Shown here piece by piece: positions 1 through 9,284 of a stretch of DNA of 19,545 bases. The notes beneath the pieces are model-generated. The model had not been told where the DNA came from, made no database searches, and worked only from the letters and a program-made list of their open reading frames with translations. The stretch lies in NCBI GenBank assembly GCA_013365365.1, contig JABVXU010000814.1, positions 1 through 19,545 on the forward strand. The letters run 5' to 3'. The translations under genes were made by a program, and so were the position numbers. Position 1 is the first letter of the stretch; every line of letters starts with the position of its first letter. This DNA is from Cruorifilaria tuberocauda (taxonomy: Eukaryota; Nematoda; Chromadorea; Rhabditida; Onchocercidae).

Positions 1-494
1 TCCCGATAGTGCTATACTTTCATTTTTGATAAAGTTATTATTTATTGATTCGAAGTATTTATACTTGTTTTTAAATCTGTTACATATTAGTTGAGTAAAT
101 TCCATGACCTTGCTGTTATTCACTTGCTAAGGATGTCTTATAATTGACAGCATAAAATTTACCACGCTTCATGATGCTAATAGTATTCATTTGAAATTTT
201 TTGCTTGAAATTTTACAGAAACAAAAAGGTTGAAATACCAAATAATTACTAGAAGAACTGACGGAATATTAAAGTAATCGAAAGACAAGGTAATTTTTAC
301 TAAATTTCATTCCCTCATAGAGATAAATTTGTTATCATCAATAATGTCTAATTTTATCATCCTATTCACCTTTAATATTATTCTTATTAATTGATAGAAA
401 CTTACAGATAATCTGTAAGTAAATTTTACAAAGTTTAAACTTATAAAAGATTTAGGACTTCATAAAAACTTACGGTTAAATTTCAGTAACGGTA
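1..494. other. Upstream region of DERA with a possible 5' UTR exon
   Basis: No coding exon was found here on either strand. One exon-like segment lies at 219-289: it follows an acceptor ending TTTTACAG (211-218) and ends at a donor AAG|GTAATT (290). The intron this implies would run to the TTTCAG at 481-486, just before the DERA start. It could be a cis-spliced 5' UTR exon, or the same TTTCAG could serve as a trans-splice site. The rest is A+T-rich with no recognisable promoter. Confidence 0.35.
481..486 (+). promoter_or_regulatory. 3' splice acceptor 8 nt before the DERA start, possible spliced-leader site
   Basis: A canonical nematode TTTCAG lies 8 nt upstream of the ATG at 495. Nematode messages often receive a spliced leader at such a position. 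The alternative is the 3' end of a 5' UTR intron starting at 290. The sequence alone does not separate the two. Confidence 0.5.
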
Positions 495-3400
495 ATGGAA
501 AGAGATTTCAATGTGGAAGAATTTAATAATGTAACCGAGAATTTACATTTTTTAAAGAGATCGATGATAGCAGAAATGACCGATATTGTAAAACAACGTG
601 CTCAATCGATGATTGGTGTTGTAAGTTAAAATTAAGCGATTGAACAGTATATTATTATATAAATTGATTGAATTCATTTCTCTATTTTTCTTTTATAGTT
701 TTATTGTGTTCGGTTTATTCTTATCACGATTCGATATTTCACGTACGAATAGGTGAAGAGAAAATGAGATATTAATTAAAGACTTCATGATGTAACTTAT
801 ACGCCCTGAATACTAAGTTAGGGTACATTTGATTTCTTTTACGGAATTCCACTCTATTCTTTACCCGATGTTAATCTACTTAGCAGGCAATAATAAGAAA
901 TAATTAAATTAGACAGTGTCGGATGAGTGTTCAAAGATTCTGAGGAACTATGTGCCGGTGATTTCTGTTTGCAGGGTGATCAGTTACTGAAACTAATTTC
1001 GTTTATCGATTTAACTACTCTGAACAGTGATGATACAAATGATGTGGTCAGGCGACTTATTGATAAAGCTGTCTTACCCTATTCTGTGGTTCGTTAATTG
1101 TCAGGGAATTTAAAATCATTCCGATACAAAGGCAAAGGATACGATTTGAAATAACTGTCACTACACCGAAAGTTTTGTGAACAACTCAGTTTTCAATATT
1201 TCAATTACACTCAGACAAAGAGAAATGGAATCTAAGTATAAGTGAAAAGAAAAATGAATGAAAGCGAAGGAGTCATTTCATTAAGAGTGCAAATTTCCTC
1301 TGGTTTAAAATTTATAAAATTCAAAATTTATTATTCAATTAAATGAAATTATTAAGTTATTAGCAAAATTAAATAAGACTGATTTTTCTGCTCAGGATTT
1401 CCATATTACTAGCAACTCATTTAGAAGCCGGAAACGGAATGTGCCGCCGTTTGTGTCTATCCGTCTAGACTTACATTCGCTAAACATTACTTGCATTCAA
1501 AGTATGACCAGCAGCAATCGTTAGCTTTGTGTTCAGGTATCAAAAATTTTTTTTCTATTTCGAGATAAAAGATTTACAAGATTTCGACGCATTTTATGTT
1601 CTGTGTTGCTATGTGGTGTTACGGATGCACTCATGCATAAATATTTGACATATGGAATTATCAAATCATATGTCCTTGTTCATGCAGTCATTCGTTTCAT
1701 TAATCATTCTGGTAATTGCAAATGCATTCTATTAACATCAGGAAATTGTTTCAGTGGCAGCAGGTTTTCCGTCGGGACAATATCGATTAGAGTCGAAAAT
1801 ATTAGAAGTGAAACTGGCAGTGGAAGACGGTGCTAATGAAATTGATATTGTCATCAGTCGTGATGCCGCGTTGGAACAGGATTGGAAACGTTTGTATCAT
1901 TTCCATCAGAAGTCTTATATTCTATTAACTAAGTGTAGATCTATTCAAATCCAGTTTCAAATATGACATAATGATATTTCACATATCCAAATCGAATTTT
2001 GGATTATTTTAGTCTGTTTTGCATCAAATGTCATAAATAAAGCTCTTGTGTGTCCATTACGAAGCATAGGCATAAAGGAAGGAAGAATAATATAGTGGTA
2101 ATATGTAATTTCAAAAAATATGAAATATGGAGCTGCTAAGCAGTCATGATGCCAAAACTGCGTTTCAAATATTTTCAAGATGTGTCATATAAACTAAAAA
2201 TATGCATTTTCCCGTTCTCAGTTTCTTATTCGAATATTTTGAGAAGCAGAGTGTATTATTATACATGACTGGATTTGCTTGAATCGAGAAAATTATTTGC
2301 ATCTTCCAGTTCATAGCTTACTTCCTATATAATCTGTTATCTTTGGATATAGTTTTGTTACATAACTGCAATATTGAATGGACATTATAACTGCTCAGCA
2401 GTCTCATATTTATAAAATTTCTCATCAGCTGTAATCAATTGGTTAAGAAGAGTAGTGAATGGAAGTGTGATACTATGAACTTTATGCAGAAAATTGATAC
2501 TCATGACAGTCACAATTTATAGGTGTGTATGATGAAGTAGCCGCTTTGAAGACTTGTTGTGGTTCGAATTGCATGAAAACAATCTTAGCTACAGGCGAAC
2601 TACAGAACAATGCAAATATCTATCGTGCTAGTTGGGCTGCAATGCTTGCAGGTATTGCTAAAAAGCCAAATATGTATGAATTTATCCTCATCCAAATAAA
2701 TTTTTACTCTATTTGTATCCTTTAAGATTTGAACAATAACCATCCAAAAGTCTTGAAATTACCAAGCTCTATGCTTGAATAATGGATTCTTCCATCCTGA
2801 TTAGAAAATATTACTATTAGAATTTGAATTTTTGGATGCCTTAGCGCATCTCTGCAATTTGAAAAATATGTTTAATTTAGTCTGGGTAACGAGGCGTAAG
2901 CCTCTATCCTTTATGAATTTATATGTGCATATTTTGAATTTTTCGAGTAGATCATTTTACTTATTTGTAATGTTAGCTTTTTTAAGGTAGCGACTTTATA
3001 AAAACTTCAACGGGAAAAGAGACAGTGAATGCAACTTATGAAGCTACTTACGTCATGTGTCATGCTATCAAACAATTTCACTCTCTTAAAGGTCGTTTCA
3101 TTTATTTTGTATTTTATAATTTAAGAACCTGCTTCTAAGGAAGTTATTTTCATATTTAGTCACAAATGATATACTTTTTCCTATTTTACATTTTCTGTTT
3201 ATCATAGACATTGTAGTTTTAGAAACTTGCTTCTAGTTAGCTGCAATTGCAATTTAAAGTGGATTCTTGGATTTCGTATTCAAATCAGGGAAAGTAGGAA
3301 AAATGCTATGATGGAATTTAATACCTGTCGTTCAAAACAGACGTTGTTGAAATGTTTTTCAGGAAGAAAGGTTGGTTTCAAGGCAGCTGGTGGCATTAGA

Positions 3401-3535
3401 TCCGCTCTTGAAGCTTTGAGTTATCAAGCTATGGTGGAAGAAATTCTTGGAACGGAATGGCTTGAACCGAACTTATTTCGTATTGGAGCAAGCAGTTTGT
3501 TAGATGATATTATCAAGGAATTAGATAAAAAATAA
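495..3535 (+). CDS. DERA: Deoxyribose-phosphate aldolase, 7 exons, 297 aa
   Basis: Exons: 495-620, 975-1088, 1425-1536, 1755-1889, 2523-2651, 2987-3091, 3363-3535. Phases agree throughout and the total is 894 nt including TAA. The family enzyme is a cytosolic class I aldolase that splits 2-deoxyribose-5-phosphate into glyceraldehyde-3-phosphate and acetaldehyde, ending deoxynucleoside catabolism. Seen in the product: FIDLTTL near residue 60, AAVCVYPSRL near 87-96, VAAGFPSGQ at 118-126, EIDIVIS with Asp148 (equivalent of E. coli Asp102), KTILATGEL at 181-189, FIKTSTGKETVNAT with Schiff-base Lys211, and GFKAAGGIR with the second active-site Lys247. The usual KPAGGIR proline is Ala here. Exon 2 ends at a weak donor (GTTCGT at 1089; GTGGTT at 1086 is also in phase), and the product is about ten residues shorter than human DERA at that junction. 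The start is the first ATG after the TTTCAG. Identity is firm; the exon 2/3 boundary is less certain. Confidence 0.94.
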
Positions 3536-3827
3536 TCTCGAGACGACAACCTTTCCCATCATTGTATCCTCTTATCTAACGATAATACCAAGAGGTAGCC
3601 GCTGTTCTGTAGCGTCTATTGACCACTTTGGAATGGAATAAGTAACAACCAAATAATATGTAGTTAGACATCCAAAATTCAACAAAAATTTGATGTTTGA
3701 GAATATCATACCTTACATTCTTGTATTGATATTGAAATATTTTTCACATATACCTAATTCACTTAATTTACATATCTAGGTGTTTATTTCTGCTTATATT
3801 TTATCATTATATCAGTTTCAATTGGCG

Positions 3828-3867
3828 AATTTAATTGAAAGAATAGTTCGTTTCTTTCAGTTAAATT
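3828..3867. repeat. Inverted repeat, 16-bp arms with one mismatch, 8-nt loop
   Basis: The arm AATTTAATTGAAAGAA (3828-3843) is mirrored by TTCTTTCAGTTAAATT (3852-3867), whose reverse complement differs at one base. The loop is TAGTTCGT. It would fold as a hairpin in the DERA 3' UTR or in an intercistronic spacer. Confidence 0.7.
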
Positions 3868-4320
3868 GATTTTCGCGAACTTTAAATTTTTGATTGTATC
3901 GAAATTATATCGTTTATTTTTTCTATAGCAGCTATAGTGACGAAATTAAAAAAAAACTTTGTTCTTGAGTAATTACTTATTCAGTTACTTCAAACGCAGG
4001 TTTCTATCCATAAACATTGCGTAATTCTTGCTATTCATTTTAATTTTCAGCTATTTTAACAAAAATTGCGAAATAAAAAATTTTTTCCATATTTTTGACA
4101 GTATGTCGGGAAAATTTTTTTGTTATTCATCTTATATATTGCTTAGACAAATCATTGATTTGATTTGATCAAACAGAATATTATAAGTGAAATGCTAGAT
4201 AAGTGAAGTTTGTGAATAGATGCAGATAAATTCGATTCATGTTTATTTAAGATTCGGAAGCCTATGCCGCTTTTATTTATCTCGTTGCAGCATATGTTGT
4301 TTTCGAAGGAATTTTAAATC

Positions 4321-4328
4321 ATCTTCAG
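4321..4328 (+). promoter_or_regulatory. Acceptor 13 nt before the PYROXD1 start, possible spliced-leader site
   Basis: ATCTTCAG lies 13 nt upstream of the chosen ATG at 4342. Between them is another ATG at 4331 whose frame closes after three codons. No matching 5' donor is obvious nearby, so trans-splicing is a reasonable reading. Confidence 0.45.
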
Positions 4329-4341
4329 GAATGACTTCCTA

Positions 4342-7306
4342 ATGGTTTCCTACCCATATGTAATAGTCGGTGGGGGTGTTGCTGCTGTATCGTGTGTGGA
4401 AGAAATACGAGCTTTAGATGATAAGGCTCAAATAGTCGTTGTGTCGAGCAGCCAGTTGGTAAAAACTGTTGTCAATCAACAGAAAGTAAACATTTCTTTT
4501 TAATTGCCACTTTATTATCCTAATTTTGCTATTTATGTCATAATCAATGATGGAAAAGGTACTCACAGTATGTTTAGTATTTCAGTCTTTGCAATATTTC
4601 ATATTTAAAAAATTTTTTAGATTGGCCAATTGACGGAATTAATTGATATCGCTGAACAGCCAGTGACAAGTGTCTTTGCTGGTCTCGACGTTAACTTTGT
4701 GAAAGCAACCGTAATTCAGTGGAACTGGGAAGATAAAGTGAGTTTTGGTTATTTTTTTATTTATTTATTTCTTGAATACAATACATTATTGTCAATAGTT
4801 AAATTCATTAAAAAAACAACCTGTGTAAATCTCCAATTTCGTCAATGATTGCTTAATTTGTACGTTTAATAGTTAATTAATCAAATTGCGATAACTATAA
4901 TTTACAGATGGATTTTACAGAATGGAGTGAAAAATTCGTTTCAGGAGCTTTTACTGGATAACGATCAGAGAATTACGTACGATAAGTTGTGTATAGCTGC
5001 CGGAGGCCGGCCGAAAGTAAATATTAAAAATTTTTCCTTTGAGATCAGAAAATTACGATAAATTGTGCATAGCTGCAGGATACTATTAAACTGTTGCAGG
5101 TAAACTTTCAACATGCATTATCCATTTCAATTAGAGACACAGAAACCGTGGATTGTTTGAGAATTCGAATCAAAGATGCAAAACGAGTACTAGTAATTGG
5201 GAATGGCGGTATCGCAACAGAAATTGTGTAATTTTTGTAAATCTGATTTGTTTCTTGTATATCATCGCTTGAGATACATTGATATATTATTGACTGAGAC
5301 AATTTTATCACAAAGAGTGAAAGTAATAATGCTTAATTTATTCTAATCATATACTTATTGTTTTAAGAACATCTCTGTAATTATCTTTTTGTTAGGATTA
5401 TACGAAATTCATCACATAGTTTCAGTTGTTCAGGCATGAGCTGAAAAATGTCGAAATTATCTGGGCCATCCGTCATTCTTCAATTTCGGCAACATTTTTC
5501 GATGAGGGAGCTGCCGAGTTTTTCAAACCAATACTCATAAATGGCAGAAGAAAAGAACAGTCAAGCGATACAACATCGAAAAGGTATCGGTTTACTGTGG
5601 ATAGTAAAAAGGAAAGTGGTGTAATGAGTTGCGCACTCGGACCTGAGTGGGCATCAACAGCTGATATTTCCGGAGCGCTAAATGTATGTTTTTGATAAAA
5701 ATGTCTACAATTTGAAATATCACTTCTCATTTGTCATCATGCTGCAGCACACGTTGAAAAGTTTTTCGCACTTGTGACAATATAATAGGCAACATTCACT
5801 TTCAAAATTATTTTTGTATGTCTTCCTACATATAATTCACCCCTTGCATTATGGCATAATCAATAGTATATTGTTAAGCATCGACAAGTGCATGTGATCT
5901 ATGAAGTCGAATTGAAGGGATTCGTATCACAGGATACTGCGCATAATGTCGCCGTTCAGAAAGATCATTTTAATTTTTCTAGCGGTATATGGCCTTTGTA
6001 TGTTGAATTAACGAACAGAGAGATAATTGGATGTGATTTGATGATTGTGGCTACTGGAGTGCAGCCAAATTCTGATCTCTGGGCTCGTGACTGTCATCTG
6101 GCAAGTCTTAATTACTTCCAAAGAGTTGTCGAGAATAATTCATATGAGAGATATTATGTTTTTTCTCAATTGTCGCAGTTACATTCCATTTTGATAATAA
6201 GGTAAGGAATAAATAGATTTATTACTTCGTTTAGTTGAATTTGGCAAGTGACGGAGGGATTATTGTTGACGAACATATGTTGTCGTCAGTTGAAGATGTG
6301 TACGCATGTGGCGATGTATGTACTGCGAGTTGGCCCTGGGCAAAGCACTGGATGCAGGTTACTTTTACATTAACCAGACTTTCAATCTGAATACTTCATT
6401 GAAGTTCTAAATCATCCTTCATCGATTATATTTTTCTGCTTTATAATTAAAAATCTATGCAATCCATGCGTACTTTATATTAAATCTAATTATACGTCTA
6501 TAAACAAATAATTCTGAGTAAATTAACTTTTATGAACTGATGCATGAACAAAAAAATGTTTAATTTACCTTTTAGATGAGACTGTGGACACAGGCACGCC
6601 AAATGGGTGCATATTGTGGTCGTGCAATGGTATTGGGAAATGCAGTTTCACTTGATTTTTGTTTCGAAATGTTTACTCATGTAACATCTTTCTTCGGATT
6701 CAAGGTTTTGTTTTTTAAATGAATGAATTAGTTTGCGAAAGAGTGGCCATCTCTAAATATCTTCTATATTTTTTCTTTCTCTTACTCCATTATTTTTTTC
6801 TTAAATTTACGAATTCTAAAAAGTGAAGATTTTTTCACTTTATTCTTTTCCACTTATTTTCGCTTCATTTTTCTTGGCAATTCATTATATATATTTTCTT
6901 ATCAGTCTTTATAGGTTATATTTTTGGGTCGTTTCAACGGTGAAGGCATTGAAAAACCGTTCCACGTATTACTGCGTATTACAAGTGATGTCGAGTATGT
7001 AAAACTTATCATTGCTAATGGACGTGTACAAGGTTTGCTGATATGTAAATTGATATGATATTTTGTCAAACTTTATGCATTTCAGAACAGAAGGAAAATT
7101 TTTTTTTATAGTGACACACGAGCAATCAACAAATAGTTACTATTTACATTCCTGAAAACACAAATGCTTTTAAAGGTGCAGTGCTAGTTGGTGAAACGGA
7201 TCTGGAAGAGATGGTTGAAAATCTTATTCTGAACCAAATTGATATCAGCCAAGTGGAAGAAGGTCTTCTGGACCCAGAAATTGAAATCGCTGATTATTTC
7301 GATTGA
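4342..7306 (+). CDS. PYROXD1: PYROXD1-type FAD/NAD(P) oxidoreductase, 10 exons, 485 aa
   Basis: Exons: 4342-4485, 4621-4737, 4921-5016, 5100-5227, 5434-5683, 5879-6100, 6235-6357, 6576-6704, 6915-7032, 7176-7306. Phases agree and the sum is 1458 nt with TGA; human PYROXD1 is about 500 aa. It belongs to the class I pyridine nucleotide-disulphide oxidoreductases but lacks a redox CxxC pair. Seen in order: FAD dinucleotide fold [10 protein letters not shown] at 7-16, [11 protein letters not shown] before residue 119, IRDTE at 130-134, NAD fold [10 protein letters not shown] at 149-158, WPLYVELTN and [10 protein letters not shown] in exon 6, the second FAD motif VYACGD at 341-346, [11 protein letters not shown] opening exon 8, and a conserved tail GETDLEE...[13 protein letters not shown]. 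In humans PYROXD1 is nuclear and cytoplasmic, is mutated in an early-onset myopathy, and protects the tRNA ligase RTCB from oxidation. Exon 4/5 was set at 5227/5434 because it keeps the family spacing [15 protein letters not shown]. Exon 6 appears to end at a GC donor. Confidence 0.95.
4963..5080 (+). repeat. Exon 3 segment with a decayed copy in the next intron
   Basis: Exon 3 bases 4963-5004 recur at 5043-5080 inside the 83-nt intron that follows. Aligned by eye, 34 of 38 positions match, and the intronic copy lacks four bases, so it is out of frame. It retains GATCAGA, ATTACG, GATAA-like and CATAGCTGCAGGA blocks. It looks like a local tandem duplication. Confidence 0.85.
6101..6234 (+). 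other. Probable GC-AG intron in PYROXD1
   Basis: After codon CTG (6098-6100) the intron begins GCAAGT, the classic GC-type donor, and ends CGTTTAG at 6234. Every GT dinucleotide near the end of the exon is in the wrong phase for the downstream exon (LNLASDGG...). The in-phase GT sites further on (6121 or 6124) are poor donors and would add residues not seen in the family. A strong-looking AAG|GTAAGG at 6202 would leave an intron of only about 32 nt and a frameshift. Confidence 0.7.
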
Positions 7307-7560
7307 ACTTCCAAAATTATATTGGATAGAACTGAAAATGATTGGAATATTATGAATGCTCTACAGTTACAATTTTAATTGCTTGTTATTTTGTGTCAAT
7401 CAGCTAAAAAACTCGAATATCTTTGATGTTTTGTAAGCAGTAACATACGACGATGTGATTGAATTTAGAAGTATCCTTCTACTGTATTAAAAGTTTTTCC
7501 CTCGAAGTTTTAATTAATTTGTGATATTTTTACATCTCTGATATTAAATTTAGGTATCGA
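7307..7560. other. Spacer after PYROXD1
   Basis: A+T-rich sequence of 254 nt with no exon recognised; it should hold the PYROXD1 3' UTR. It ends with TAAATTTAG (7545-7553), an acceptor-like site 7 nt before the ATG of the next candidate gene. No clean AATAAA was seen within it. Confidence 0.4.
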
Positions 7561-8204
7561 ATGAGTAATCGAAATAATTCGATAGACACTGTTAGCTCAA
7601 ACTATAAATTACTTGCTAATATCGAAATTTTCGTTACGAAAGTATTTGGAGTCTAAACTCCTATTATATGCAATAAGATTTCAAGCGAAAACATATATCA
7701 TTAGACATAGTTCGACAGAAAGGGACGGAATATGCCATTCGTGACTGGCAAACTCTTGAATATAATACTCAAGATCAGAGAGATCTTGAGAGGTTATCGG
7801 ATTTTGAAATTTGATATTCTATAAGACTTGACTGTAAAGGTCAGAAGCTTTATTATACTTGAGAAATAGATAAATTCCGGAAGGGTTTATGGGATGAAAT
7901 AACTGCATTCCGGTAATGGACTGTTAATAGGACAACACTGAGAAGTATTTGTGTTACAGCAGAAGGATGGTTTATTTTCAGGACCAAAACTGTGAAAACA
8001 GATCGGGAAATTAGTAGTTCTTCGTTAATTCAACGAAAGGATTCAATAAATATTCTTTTATTCAATCATTCGAGCTGTTCAGGGAAATCAATATTCCTGA
8101 AAGCATATATGCCGCGTCAGAAAATTATTGAATTTCGAAAATATGTATGCGTGATGTTGAAAAATTCTAAAAACACATGCCATATAACAGTTAACTATCA
8201 CTAG
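7561..8204 (+). CDS. Candidate small spliced gene of unknown function (or decayed coding frame)
   Basis: Proposed exons: 7561-7641 (ATG, 27 codons, donor AAA|GTATTT), 7686-7792 (acceptor TTTCAAG, 44-nt intron), 7982-8204 (acceptor TTATTTTCAG). Phases 0 and 2 match across both introns and the product is 136 aa. It would start MSNRNNSIDTVSSNYK and includes the hydrophilic EYAIRDWQTLEYNTQDQRD. It resembles no family I know. If exon 2 instead runs on past a weak donor (GTTATC at 7793), the protein ends at TGA 7812-7814 with 69 aa. The same frame stays protein-like from 7683 to 8204, broken by TGA at 7812, TGA at 7860 and TAA at 7914. It could therefore be a pseudogene rather than a gene whose 189-nt intron removes the stops. 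Placement behind PYROXD1 with an acceptor 7 nt before the ATG favours a real transcript. No domain or membrane segment is evident. Confidence 0.35.
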
Positions 8205-8301
8205 AAAGAAGCAAAAAGAACCACATAAACAATGAAGTAAGAATGGTTAGTCATGTTTTAAACAGATCTCGCAGAGGTCAAATTCTGCAAAACTGGCCCA
8301 A

Positions 8302-8305
8302 CGCT

Positions 8306-8358
<53 letters not shown>

Positions 8359-8375
8359 CATTGCGCCACGGAAGC
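8302..8375 (-). tRNA. tRNA-Asn (anticodon GUU)
   Basis: Read on minus, this 74-nt sequence folds as a complete cloverleaf. The acceptor stem GCTTCCG/CGGGAGC has one G-U pair and discriminator G; the D arm is GCGC/GCGC with loop AATGGGTTA. The anticodon stem TTCGG/CCGAA carries loop CTGTTAA, giving anticodon GTT. The variable loop is five bases, and the T arm GGTGG/CCACC has loop TTCAAGC. There is no intron. The internal B box GGTTCAAGCCC fits the Pol III consensus, and a TTTT terminator lies about ten bases downstream (AAAA at 8289-8292 on plus). It reads AAU/AAC codons and appears intact. Confidence 0.97.
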
Positions 8376-9284
8376 CTGCAGCCTCACCGCATTTTGCTGT
8401 AATAATTTTTGTACTTGAATTTAAAAAATTCAACGGAGTAATTGTGGAATCAGGTGTTTTATTCCGGAAAATAGTAAAATGCGCAACATGAGGTATGCTA
8501 ATTAGAATTTTTCCTGTTGCTATGAATCATAGGTAATTGAATTGAAAATTGATTTAAATTTGAGTGTAGGATGTTGTGAAGATATTTTCATCATTTTTGT
8601 GGAATTATTTCAAATTTCAAATTATTTATATTAAATCAAAAGCGTTGAAGAAGTCTGAAGATTATTTTCGTTTACTTATCACACGTTAATTGTTTTAAAA
8701 AAGTGATTTATAGCATTGGAATGAGAACATTTTATTTTAATTTTTCTTTATATCACGTTTTTCATTGTGAAATTGAAATATTAAAAAAATAAATGTGAAA
8801 TAGAAAACAACAGAAGGCATGAATTGAATAACTGAAGAGGTAAATTCAAATGATGATGGAGAATCTTATGAATAAGAAAATGATATAATAGTTGAATTTA
8901 ATGATCAATCGATTCCATTAGAAATGATTGAGGAATTTTGACCACTTCCAGAAAATACTAAATGAGATGAAGAAGATAATTATCAATTTTCTTCCGTCAC
9001 TCTGAACTATATTTTCCGTTAATTATATTCTGTTTATCTCATCAATTTTTGAATTAATAAGGAAATGTTTGTGAAGCAAATTTTCATTGAATCTTACATA
9101 CTATTATCCATGACCAAGCAACATACAACGATAATTAATGATAATCAAATATACTGGTGATAATTCCATCACAATAGCATAATAAATTACAAAAATATAA
9201 AAATTTACATTGTGATTTTTTTTCTTTCCATATAATTCAATACCGTGTGTATTGAATTATACATATCACTTGTATCATCAATCA
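8376..9284. other. Intergenic region between tRNA-Asn and the minus-strand secreted-protein gene
   Basis: No gene was supported. It should contain the 3' UTR of the gene on the minus strand to its right. The only coding-like stretch is an acidic plus-strand frame at 8828-9022, interrupted by stops and listed separately. The rest is A+T-rich, with oligo(A)/(T) runs. Confidence 0.5.
8828..9022 (+). pseudogene. Possible relic of an acidic coding sequence
   Basis: One frame reads as acidic protein-like segments (ITEEVNSNDDGESYE, then ENDIIVEFNDQSIPLEMIEEF, then PLPENTK, then DEEDNYQFSSVTLNYIFR). They are separated by TAA at 8873, TGA at 8939 and TGA at 8963. Each stop could come from a single C-to-T or G-to-A change (CAA, TGG, CGA). 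In DNA this A+T-rich, chance acidic/Asn-rich frames occur, so this is weak evidence. No family was recognised. Confidence 0.2.

Larger units (their letters stand above)
3536..4341. other. Intergenic region between DERA and PYROXD1
   Basis: No coding sequence was seen. The stretch should contain the DERA 3' UTR. The clearest AATAAA is at 4072-4077, over 500 nt past the stop; nearer variants (AATAAG and AATAAT around 3640-3660) may be used instead. An imperfect hairpin lies at 3828-3867 and is listed separately. The last 80 bases carry two acceptor-like sites, GTTGCAG near 4290 and ATCTTCAG at 4321-4328. Confidence 0.5.

Noticed and set aside
5473..5730. 85-codon minus-strand frame
   Set aside because: Exact antisense shadow of PYROXD1 exon 5.
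8089..8103. CSGKS resembling a nucleotide-binding P-loop
   Set aside because: The full GxxxxGK[ST] pattern and surrounding strand/helix context are absent; most likely chance.
4342..8375. Functional cluster of PYROXD1 (protects tRNA ligase RTCB) with a tRNA gene
   Set aside because: tRNA-Asn here has no intron and is on the other strand; tRNA genes are scattered, so proximity says nothing about function.
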